Assembly: GCF_965638725.1 (NCBI RefSeq) | Contig: NC_134960.1 | Coordinates: 746,501-810,500, forward strand | Source: Aptenodytes patagonicus | Taxonomy: Eukaryota; Chordata; Aves; Sphenisciformes; Spheniscidae | Reading direction: 5' to 3' | Length of the DNA: 64,000 nucleotides | Part shown: positions 37,501 through 49,500 of the stretch, in pieces | Layout: each line of letters starts with the position of its first letter | Numbering within the stretch: position 1 is the first letter of the stretch | The notes under the pieces: model-generated | Database searches by the model: none | Told to the model about the DNA's origin: nothing | The model's input: the letters and a program-made list of their open reading frames with translations, nothing else | Program-made: the position numbers and the translations under genes

Positions 37501-40500
37501 ACTGCCTGTAACTTCAGGCCAAAGGGGATGTGAATAAAAGAAGAGCCAACAGGAATGGAGAACAAAGCAGATCCCATCAATGGTTTCTGTCCCAGAAGGG
37601 CCAGCCAAGGGTGACAAGACAAGCGTTAGGGAGGAGAAAGCTGCTGTTCTCCACCTCACATGGTGAGTGCTCCATTGAAATAACCGATTAAGGGCTAATG
37701 TGTACCTGTCCGAAGGGAAAGCAGCATGAAAGAGTGCAGGTACGATGCTCTGTCCGATCGATAGCATCAAGAATACATTCTGGCTTTGAAGTACGTGGTG
37801 AGCTAGAGGCCTTGCATCTGCTTGCCCTGAGCATCATCTGGAGGTGTTCAGAGGCGCGGGGAGGAGCACTGCTCGTACAGCAATGTGCGTGTTAACCCCA
37901 TCTCCCTCCCTTTCCTCGTTCTCCTGCGACCGGACCCCTGCAGAGACTAACACTGGGACTTCAGTCGCTGCCACTGGGGGCCTTTGAGAATAAAGTGGAC
38001 AAAAGAGGAGGTACATGGCTCTGCTCTGGGCTAGCGAGGAAACCAGACTAGAAATTAATTTGCGATCCCCTCTAGACCTCTCTGTCGTGATTCTGGGACT
38101 ACGACTAGGTGATGAAGCTTTGTTCTCCACAGTGAACCATGTGTGACCACACAGCAAAACGGGAGCAAAAGAAAATAGCGTATTTTTCAAAACTTTCCCC
38201 TATTTGTTCTTTAAAGAACTTTAATTTGTCTCCAGTCTAACACATTTAATTTAATTGCATTGTTGTTGTTTTTTTTCCAAGGGGAATGTGATCTGCTCCC
38301 AAATATTAATGAGTTAGACAAATACAGCAATTATCAGATATTATTTAAAAAACAGAAACAACAGACTAGTTTTCTAGATAGTCAAGGACTATCCCATAAC
38401 TTTTAAAAAGGTTTCTCTCTCCCCGTTGTTCCGAACAATCACTTGAAAGTTTGACTTGAAACGCCTGTCTATAAAGTGACTTCTCCTTCTGTTACTTGCA
38501 CAGACCAGGCGAGGTTTAGTGTAAGGGTGTTCTAATTCTGCAGTGGTTTATCACTTTATACAGGATTCATCCTGAAGGGCAGGACATGCAGATATTGGTT
38601 TGATATCGTAGGGTTGAAAAAGGAGCTGTGCAAAATAGGCAGCTGATCGGACACTTCAGTACAGTCCTCATTCTGCAAATTATTTTAAGGTCTTAGGAGT
38701 TTTCTTGTGCTTAGGATTAGGTGTGTGCAATAGTCGCGGGTGACATATGCCAATGCCTGAAAGTAGCAAACGTCATGAGCGTAGTACAGATTTATAGATA
38801 TTGCTCACGTGTAGTACTGTTTCCACAGGTCTGACTCGATACTGTGGAGGTGCTAATTACCATGTAGACAGCTTGTTGCTATTTTGTTGTTATTGGGTAG
38901 CTTACTACAGTGCCAGGCTGATGAATCTTATCTAGAGGAAAATCATCACAATATATTATCTGCAAATTTTAACTCCGGGAAAGTTTTAAAAGACTGGATC
39001 ATTCAAAACACCAGTGACCATCACTGTCTTACTTAAAATAAACTAGAGGCACTTAAGGAGTAATTAGTTTCTTTATACTTAAATTTTTAAAATGTACTGT
39101 TGATAAATGGGCAGAAATATATAAATAGTTAAGTGAGGTAATAAGGTGCAAGTATGGTTCACCTGCTGGGAATATAATTTAAAAAGATGAGCACAGTAAT
39201 TTGGATGAGGGAATGATCAGAATCTATCTCAAATGTTTCCGGTAGTGTACCCACATTCTTCTGTATCCCTTGATTTTCCTAAATTTAATCTTTGAGTTCA
39301 CCTGTGATAAGTCTCTGTGTCCCCCTGCTTAGACCAGCCAAGTACATTCCTACGTGGATCTGCATTTGGATCCGAACACACGGGAGCTGCCCTCTGGTCT
39401 GCCTCTACCTCCCAGCTCGCAAGAACCGTTGGCTGGAGAAGCCTCAGGTGAAGGTACAGAAAATCACACGACCCCCGCAACGTATTTCAGTTTCCTTACG
39501 TACATATAAGCTGATATGTGGTGCTGCAGATGGGGAAGAGTGACAATGGCTGCTGAGTGCCCCAATGATCCTGACGCGGGATAGTAAGATGCACTGACCT
39601 ACAGGGAGAAAGAAAACAATAAATTAATCTGAATATAGACTTATTCTAGCCACTGGAAGAGCAGCTAAAAACATTTGACAGGCTTCACCCATCCTTCAAA
39701 AAAAAAACCCCAACAACCCAAAGACATTTCAGGAGAAAGAAGAGTTTGGAATGTTTGACAAAAAAAAGACGACCAGGCATTAAGAGGAAGACTCATGGTC
39801 CTTCCACTTCAACACCCAGACGCTCTCCAGGGTATGGCTTGGTTGGACTGATGGTGCTTATCCTGTCCTGTAAATAAGGAACCTGTTGGGATGGGTAACC
39901 TGGTGTGTGAGGAGGCTCTCAGAACGACGGTGAAACAGGATAAATGTAAACTAACAGCCATGACTTCCAAGTGTTAAGTTTGAGCCCTAAACCTGTAATT
40001 GTTGCTAATCTCATGTATACGAGATCCGCTCCAGTGGGGAAACACTCCTTCGCCTCTCTCCTTGTGCTCAGTGTTTTCTCACCCCTTTTCGCTTGGCTCT
40101 GAACAAGGTGAGTACCTTTGATTCACTCACTGTCTCTGGTGCCTATTTCAGGAAGGAAAAGGAGTTTGGGAAAACAGCCCAGACTTTGCTAACCAGGAGG
40201 AGACCGTTGCATCTGCCAGGTGAGGACTGGTGTAATCATTGCTGTTTTGCTTGTTATTTATTTAGCTCCAGCTGGGGGTATTGGCATTGTCTAAACCCTA
40301 AATAATACAGTCCTTGCCCCAGTGATCTTTTAATAACTATTATTAAAGCTATTTACCACGTCTGTGATGTCCCGAGGAGCTCCACAGACCCGTGCGTACA
40401 CTCAGTGCAGACCGTGCCGGGTAAGGGGAGTAGCTGTCTGCCGCACTGCGGGCAGCGCGAGAGCACGGGCAGAGGCGCCTCGCTCGGGTTTGCCTTTGGT

Positions 40501-43500
40501 TTGAGGTGGCCCTTTCCCCACTGTTATTTTGCATCTACGGAGAGGTACCAGCCACCATAATCCCCCCTCTGTCCTCTCGTAGGGGTCTTTCATGTTCCAG
40601 GGAGGAACCTCAGCCCCGTTTCTGCTGTCAAGGTAATTCTGTGCCTTGAACACGCTGCTGCAGTGGGTGAGTGCCTGTCCCTGCTGCTGCCCACTGAAGG
40701 CGAGAAGATGACTCCTTGGACCTCCCTGTTGTCCCGGTGAGGACGCGGGCAGTGTGCTGGGCTGTTCCTGTTCCCCTGTCCCTCCACGTCTCACAGGTTG
40801 AGTGACATCCACCCACTTAGGGGGTTTCTGAGGTGACCGTCCTCTGCCTGGTGTCCTGCTGAGCGTCTGGCCGTTAGCCCTCGACCCCAGAACCTGCCTG
40901 CGGGGTGTTTCTGTTCTTCTTCTGAGTTTGGTTTCGGTTACGTGTCCTTTGTGCTCGCTGGGCTCTGGCGTGGTCCCACCACGGGTAGCTGTCCCCCCCC
41001 TCGCATGGCACTGATCTCTGCAGATTCTTCACCTCCATGAGGGGACTGCAAGGAGACAGGGCTTTTGTTCAAAGGGTGAAGGCCATCCAGTAGAAAGAAT
41101 AGAAGAAATTTCTACAAATGCCAGCTTCTCAAGTAAAAGCAGTCCTGCTCGCATGCCCTGCAGATGGAGAAGTAAATAGGATAACCTCTCTGAGGCTGAT
41201 AAACTCTGCACCTCCATCTCCAGCGTACTCTGCAGGCTGGAGGGACCTTCCAGGTGCCAAGAACAAGCTGTGGAGATGTTTCACTTGGTTGCCAGTGCAA
41301 AGTGGGTTAGCGTTTCATAGCTGGCTGGCTGAGTGGTAAAAAAATCAGTACTAGAGCTATTAGATATGGGAAATGTTAATCCTTTCCCAAAAACATCTGA
41401 AGAACATGCAGATAAAACCTCTAAAGTGTACTGGCCAACTATACAAAGTACTTCCACTAAGAAATGCTACTGAAGTGCTTGGCGGAGGCGTAGGTCTAAG
41501 TGCCTCTTGCGCTCTTTCCCCCTCTATTGGGGGCACGTCTCCTGGACCACGTATTGGCGTCTTCCCCCTTGGTCAGGAGACTTGCAGTGCGGGAGGGTTA
41601 TCTGTTCAGGGAATTCCTGCCATACCAGAAAAGGAAGGCGCTGGGCTAGATCCTGCTGGGAGCTGCGTGACAGCATGCTTTAAAGGAAATATTTTCTTTG
41701 CTGGTTGCAAACTTATGTAGCAATCAGGGTGCAAGGTCTTCCAATGAAAACTGAGACTTTTCTAGGGAAGGTAGACCCTTCCCTTTCACGTGAAAGCCCA
41801 GCTATCTTTCAAATGGCAAAAGCAAAACAATTTAAGCTGAACTCTTTTGACCAGTCCTAGCTGGCCACCTTGTTTACATGCCCAGCAGCGAGGCAGAGGA
41901 TTAGCTAGAGCAAGGACATCATCTCTCTCCTCCGGAGGTGGTCCCTCCCGGTGGGGTGCTGCAGCCATGGCAATAATACCCTGTGCTTCTGTATCGCCTT
42001 GCTTTGGAGGCTCTCCAAGGGCTCTGCAAGCATTAGGAGATAGCGAGGTCCCTCCAGCCCCGCGGAGGCAGGGAGGGTTTATCTCTGCTTCACAGGCAGG
42101 AGGGCCAAGGTCTGTTGCAGGGATGGAGGGAGCAGCGCTGCCACACCTGGCACCGCACGGCTCTGGGGGCTGGGACGATGTCCTCGGGGGTATCCGTCTG
42201 CCACCTTTCACCGGCAACGTTTGTTTCTGAAAATGGTGAGAACAAGCAGTGCTGCTGAGCCCGGCCTAGGAAGGTCCCGGTTACCGAACCTGCTGGTCTG
42301 TGCCAACCGTGCATGCTCCTCCTCGTCCGTTTGGTTTCTACCCCTGAACTTTGCTTTTCTGCCTGACACTGTGCTGGCAGTACAGCAAACCTCGGGGCCG
42401 GGAGGTGATGAGGGAGGGCACTCAGCAGTGTACTGGCCTATCTGCACAGGCTGGGCCCGTGGGCTTGGAGGAAAGGATGGCAGCGTTCAATCTGGCATCC
42501 CCAGGATGCTCTCTTCTGCTGATCTGTCCCTTCTTCACTTGTGGTGAATGGAGTTACATCCAGTTGGCGGCCGGTCACGAGCGGTGTTCCCCAGGGCTCA
42601 GTACTGGGGCCGGTCTTGTTTAATATCTTTATCGATGATCTGGATGAGGGGATCAAGTGCACCCTCAGTCAGTTTGCAGACGAAACCAAGCTGGGCGGGA
42701 GTGTTGATCTGCTCGAGGGTAGGAAGGCTCTGCAGAGGGACCTGGACAGGCTGGATCGATGGGCCCAGACCAACTGTATGAGGTTCAACAAGGACAAGTG
42801 CCGGGTCCTGCACTTCGGCCACAACAACCCCATGCAGCGCTACAGGCTTGGGGAAGAGTGGCTGGAAAGCTGCCCAGCAGAGAAGGACCTGGGGGTGTTG
42901 GTCGACAGCCGGCTGAACATGAGCCGGCAGTGTGCCCAGGTGGCCAAGAAGGCCAATGGCATCCTGGCCTGTATCAGAAATAGTGTGGCCAGCAGGAGCA
43001 GGGAAGTGATCGTGCCCCTGTACTCGGCCCTGGTGAGGCCGCACCTCGAATACTGTGTTCAGTTTTGGGCCCCTCACTACAAGAAGGACGTCGAGGTGCT
43101 GGAGCGTGTCCAGAGAAGGGCAACGAGGCTGGTGAGGGGTCTGGAGAACAAGTCTGCTGAGGAGCGGCTGAGGGAACTGGGGTTGTTTAGCCTGGAGAAA
43201 AGGAGGCTGAGGGGAGACCTCATCGCTCTCTACAACTCCCTGAAAGGAGGTTGTAGCGAGGTGGGGTCGGTCTCTTCTCCCAAGGAACAAGCGATAGGAC
43301 AAGAGGAAATGGCCTCAAGTTGTGCCAGGGGAGGTTTAGATTGGACATGAGGAAAAATTTCTTTACTGAAAGAGTGTTTAAACATTGGAACAGGCTGCCC
43401 AGGGAAGTGGTTGAGTCCCCATCCCTGGAGGTATTTAAAAGACGTGTAGATGAGGCGCTTAGGGACATGGCTTAGTGGGTGGTGGTGTTGGGTCGATGGT

Positions 43501-46500
43501 TGGACTCGATGATCTTAGAGGTCTTTTCCAACCTCAGTGATTCTATGATTCTAAAGCACAAAAACATATCCCGGGGTGAACTGCTGTGAGCAAGCAGTTC
43601 ATCCCCATTTGAAATTCAGCACTGTGCACGCTGAAAGGCGTTAGCCATGTTGCACCACTGCAGGAGCACGGCTGCTGTCGGGAGGTGAAAACAAAGTTCC
43701 CAGCAAGGCAGGGCGGCTGCAGCAGCATCCCTGGGGAATCTCAGGCCAGCAGAAAGTCACCGGGCTGGGATGTGGCTGGCAGTCATGTTCTCCAGCAAAG
43801 ACCACAGGATCTTTAATGATGCAAGTTGTTAGGGCTTTAATCTCCTATTCATTTCAAATCTAACTTCTAGTGGCCGTGTCTGTAACACGGTGCTGGGGCA
43901 CTGGCTTAGCAAGGACCTAGAGGAAAAAAAGTGACTCACCAGCTCTGTTGCTCTCCAGTAAATTAAGTTAATTAAAAAACCCCAGCAACTATAGCTTCTG
44001 TCTCTCCACCTGGAGTGGTAGGTAAAGCTTCAAACCATCTTTGCATTCCTCATTTTCTAGTTCAGGTAGGGTCAGACCAGCCTCTCATATAAATGAAGTT
44101 GATTGAAAATTATACTTCTGTTTTAATAATCTTGATAATCAAAACCTTTGAAATTTGGGGATTTGGAGTTTCTTTTTCCTGCACTGGAGCAAAATTACAA
44201 CCTTTTGCTGGTTTTCCTGATGGAACTGTGTTGAAATGTCCACTTCTGGATGGAAAGCTTAATGTTTTTCATCTCCCTCTGTTCCCACTCTGCATGGAAG
44301 CAGAGATCCTTCCAGAGCCTGCATCAAAGCTGGTTTTGTATTTTCAACAGAGAGAAAAAAGATTGAATGAAATATTTTCCAGCCAGGTATAAGTGATTTC
44401 AGCATTCACTTTTGCTGATCTCCTTTGAGTACCTTGCAAGCCCTTATAAGTACAAAGAGTTTCACTTTCCACCTCTCCTTAAATCCCTCTCTTACTCCAT
44501 CTCCCAATCTAGCTTGTCGCCAACGTGATTTCTAGCTTGGCTCCTCTCTGCAGTGCCCTGCTGACACAGGCAATTCCCTGTCGAGAGTGTTCATGAGATA
44601 CTGTGTGGGGAGGGAGATTTTCCCCGTTCCATCGCAGGGCAGTTGGTGCTCTTGGTGCTACTAAACGTTGGGTCCTGCAAGTTTCAGCTCATTTATTACA
44701 TAGAAAAGCCAAATGTACTAGATGGCAGATGTCAGGTTTATCAGCTTGCTTTAACGAGCGGCAAAGGGTAGCAGCAGCTCTTAGCCAGATGTTTCCTGAC
44801 CCAGGTACTACCAGGCCCAGGGGAATAAGCTCAGTTGTGACTGGGAAGAGAATCCTGCAGCTGCTGGCGCTTTCCGCAGGAGGCGGAGAGGGAGGGCACA
44901 GTTCAGCGCTGCCGCGCTCCCCTCGCCCCGCAGCCAGCCCGCTTGCACAACAGGCACAGGCACAGACATGGTGCGCCATAAGCCCTGCAAACTGGTTCTG
45001 GCTCCTGCCTGAGCCCGGCTTGGCACCACAAAGGGGAAGGAAGAGCAGGAGGAGGGCTGGCAGCAGTGCCAGCCGCTGCCGGTTATTCCCTTTTATGGGT
45101 CGAAATGAGTCCAACCTGATCCTTGTTGGTGGAAATGCCAGGCAGGCAGGCACACTGTGTTTAGGAAAGCCCTACAAACACGCAGCACAGCCTCTTCAGC
45201 TTTTCTTCTTAAGCCGTGCTTTGTTGCTGCGTGTACCCACTGTGCAGCCCCTCCTGCTCCCTCTCCCCCTGCCAAGCGCCAGCACTGCTGGAGACGTGAT
45301 TCTGACGGGGGGACATGTCACACACAGGGTGCTTCAGGGGGATACTAATGCTCCTCTTTGTTTCCCTCAAACGTATGTAGTCTCATAGCTTGGGGCAAGT
45401 GTCATGGAACTACAAGCTACTGGAAAATTCCCACTTTTTTTGACCCTCGCCCCAAGGAAAGCAATGAACACATCTGTTCAAAATGCATAGATTTTTTTTT
45501 TTTAAATTACTAGATCCAAATGTATATTCAATATCTGTCTGGAAGCCTGTCCTTGCAGAGGAGAGGGATTTAAAACCTTGGATAGTAACAGGGTCACTTG
45601 GTTTCCAGTTTGATCACTAAGGTTGCTCTGCTGCCCCATCCCTGAGTGAGGGCTGATGCTAGGACCCGACCTCCTGTGATCCTAACCCTTGTTAGTGTCA
45701 AACCCAGTTGCAGCACAGCTCCTTTCCTTCCAGCTGGTCTCACGGGGCCTTACATCCTTATCTCAGGCAGGGAATGAAACTGGGTCATTGTCTGAAAGGA
45801 CAAAAGCACCTCTGAGCGCTCCGTGGAGGGCGTGCTCCTGGCAAGCGAGCGCCTGCCTAGCGCGTGGAGGCGAGCGAAGGGCTGGGGAGCTGCTGATGGC
45901 GCAGTTCCTTTCACAGAGGGAGAAAAGCTCTGGTGTTTGGGTGTGGAGCCCGGGGGCCGTGGCTGCTCTGACTTCTTTGGGCTCCGCAGAGAGACCTGGA
46001 TGGGGAGGCGGACTTTCCCTGGCTCCCAGGGAGGGTGGATGCTGCGGTGCGCATTCCTCCTGCCAGTGATTCACCCGCTAGCCCCACGCAGCCTCCACGG
46101 CTTCGCCCGCCGCTCGCCATCTTAGGCAGATGCCTGCTCCCCTCCCGCGCCATCCCTCTGCTTGGCGGAGGAGGGCATCAGCGCTGGCGGCCAGGGGCTG
46201 GGCAAGGGGGCACCTTCCGTCCCCCTCCCCCTTGACCAGCCTACCCCATATACCTTACCTCTGCCTGCCAGCTAAAGTTATCCAACCCTGGGCTTTGTCT
46301 CCTGGGACAATTCCCACTTAACAACCGGTTAAATCCTCACCTACTTCATTCTCAAAAATTGCTCAGTTTTGCCCACCAGGTCTTAGAAACTCCTCCTGAG
46401 AGGCTGTGCCGTTTGGGGCTGGCTCCTGGGCGGTTCGAGAGCTGCCATTGCTGCTCCTTACACAGCACAGCCGTGTGTGAGCACAGGCTCGGCACCTGGG

Positions 46501-49500
46501 TGATCCCTGGTGAGGATTTCAGCCCGGAGTCGGGAAGGCTGAGCTGAGCTGTAGACTCGGCTCCATCTGCTGCACCATATTTGTGGCCACCCACAAAGAT
46601 CCAGGCTACTCAACCTCTGCAGACTTACTAGGGAACACGAAAACGCACGGAAGCAATTAAGGATGTGATTCAACCCACTCTTTTCTTTACTATATTGCTA
46701 ATAGTGGAAGACCCCAGCTTGACACTTGTACTCTGGGGCTGAGTTTTCAGGGCTGGCAGTAGGCACACAACTGTTCATTACTTCCGAACTTCTATTTTAT
46801 CTGGAGTAGTTTAAACCCAAGAAACACAGATCTCTTCCTTCCAGGTAATGTGTATATAAAATTAATTGCTATGGAACCACCACACTTTTGGAGATGCGCT
46901 GCTGTTTTTTCAAAGTCTCAGCACTTACTATCGAAGCTGAGCTTCCACCAGAAGCTGCTGAGCAGGGTAGACCAACCCTTGGGATCAGCATCAGCTCTCA
47001 TCTCTCCCATTACTCCTCAATCCTGCAACTTTGTTCTGATCATGAGGGCTGCCCTATCAACAAATTCACCCCTGCAGCTTTTCCATCTGATTAATACTAG
47101 GAAAAAGGACGAGCGACCTCAGTGGGATATGGCCAACATGGTCCAGCCTGGCAGTGCGTATCTGGGCTTGCAAAAGAATCTCAACTTTGCAGGTTAGTCA
47201 TTGCAACCCAAATCCAGAGATGGAAAAACAAAAAGCTGCAACCCGTGTGGCCCTGTGAACAACACAGATCCTCCTGCAAACCTCTGGGAGCAAAACTGTT
47301 GTTTAGAAGAAAGGAAATTCCGGCCCTTCTAAGGCAAAACGTTAACACGTTCCCTCTATTGCTTCTGCTGTTGACAATAGTTTACACTGAGACATTTTTG
47401 GTAAAATTATATTGGGTTCGCGAGACATGATACCATTTCAATTGAATTATAGCTCTATTGTTAAGGCTTCATTTCCTCTCACATAAAACAGCATCTAACA
47501 TCCAAGGCTCTTTGCAGGCTATTGCTAAGTACAAAATGCCTGCTGGGTTTTATTGCACAGGCACCGAACTACCAGGGGCTGGCTTATTGCTTTGTAAAAT
47601 GTTAAAGCAACCTTGAATATGAAAGATGTCATATAAATCTAAACAAAAACCTTTTTTCTCCCATTTCAGATGATCTGTGAAGATTCTGTCTTTAGTCAGT
47701 GTGTGAAGAAGGAATGAGACTCTTTTGCCTCCTAAAATAAAGAGCGGATATAGTCCAAAAGGTCAGTCTATGTTTATTATCTCAGCCCCAAATTCGGCTT
47801 CTCTCAGCATAGTCCCAGGTTTAGATTGCAGACTGACAAGGACTCCCGGTAATTGCCCTCCCCTGCAGAAACCATTCGTCTGGACGTGGATAGATGCAGG
47901 CAGAGGACTGATTTACGGTAGGGCAAAGACCCCGATTGCTTTTCAGAAGGGCTGACAGCCCTGCTTAGAAGAAGCAGGAGGCTTCTTCATTATTAACACT
48001 GCTGAATTGGTGTTTTGTGAGGAAACCTGTCCTGTAGGCAGTTTGCCTTTGGAGAAAACTTTGTGGATTGGGCGCGGTAATGGAGCTCCGTGCTTCCGCA
48101 ATGCCTGCGTGTGCCCCGGCGGGCAGAGTAAAGGTTATGTTTAGAGATACCAAAACATGTGATCTTCTGCACTGAGATTTTGGGCTTAATCAAGTTTTTT
48201 GATTAAGCCCAATGCTTATCATTGAGGATGAGCACTGGGGATGCTGGGGACTCCTTGTATGCGTGAGACTTACCAGAAAAATTGAAATACCAATTATTAA
48301 ACAGAGCAGGTTTCTACTTTCCTTTTAAGCATGAGGGTTAGATGAAAAGGCCGTTAAAGCAATCACTGGCAGTACAGACCTGCTCAGTACAATGCAGCTT
48401 TCTCACTGGGCTTTTATTTGCTCATAATTCAGGGGCTGATTCTGCAGGTCCTGCCGTGCTGGTGCAACTTAATTCTGTGCGAGGAGCTCAGAAAGGCTCA
48501 TCATCAAAGTAATGCAGGTGAGGGTGGCCCAATGACTGGTTTTAGGTTTAATTTTCCAAATGTTGAGAACTACCTATCTTTGATCTACATTGTTATATGG
48601 CAAACCAGATGTTTGCTTGCAGTGTGAATTCAGGCACACACGCACACATACATGTCTGTGAATGAGCTGAGGCTCAGTTAGGTCCCTTGGGGATTCATGT
48701 TCCATACTACTTTCTAAAATGAAAAATGTTTTATTTTGCAAGTTAAGCTCTCTGTTTTCTGTTCTACACCTGGAGTTCACTGCAGTAGGGCAGAAATCAG
48801 GATGGGAATGTGCTTTAGCCACATTTAGTTACTCTGATAACTTAATTTCTCTTTTTATGAATTCCCTCGGGTCCCTGAACTCTGAAGACAGACCTTTCCA
48901 ATTCAAAAGGAGAGGAAAAAAATCCCAGGCAGCCTGATGTGGATGACACATCTTACTGACGCTATTAGCATGGGTGCTTTGTCTTTGCACGTTTGCGCTT
49001 TAGCTTTTCAAATTGCTGCCTGCGCATCAAGTGTTTCTATCCAGGATTTGCACTTTGGACTCATACTGCTCCTACAGCATGCACACCGCCGCTTCCTTAC
49101 CTGGAGAGGGGTGCCGTAGGGAAACTCCGCTTTCTCGCTGCTCTGGGTGGCTACGGTGGGGTTGCTGGAGCTGATGAGCACAGGGGAGCTGATCTCCAGC
49201 GCCTGCCGCTCGGCGGGCGCGTGGACCATCCGGTTGAGGGTGTTCAGGGCGGTGGTGATGGAGAACTGCCGCAGGCTCTTCCGCCTGGAGTCGGGCACCT
49301 TGGGGAAAGCCGGCGAATCCGCGCCCTTTGCTTTGGGAGACGCCGTTCGTAGGGACGCACACTTAAACTGCGGGGACCAGTGGCTTTTGCTGGTCTGCAG
49401 GAGTTGCCTTGCAGTGGTGTTTGGCTGAAAGAGACAAAGGGAAAAGCGATGGCATGTTTCAGAAGTTACGTCTAGTGACTGCTCAGTTTTCCCTTTTTCT

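Larger units (their letters stand above)
37271..49100 (-). other. SH3RF2: SH3RF2 intron(s); a linking exon is expected here
   Basis: The 49101 exon ends in phase 0 but the 37270 exon starts one base before a codon boundary, so at least one exon of 3n+2 bases should lie in this interval. I could not identify it with confidence; candidates are discussed in the findings. The interval also contains the CR1 at 42.5 kb and the hairpin at 48.18 kb. Other open frames, such as the long one at 44603-45388 on the plus strand, show no domain. Confidence 0.55.

Noticed and set aside
44603..45388. 261-codon open frame on the plus strand
   Set aside because: It lies inside an SH3RF2 intron, shows no recognisable domain, has biased composition and overlaps other long frames, as expected in GC-rich DNA with few stops.
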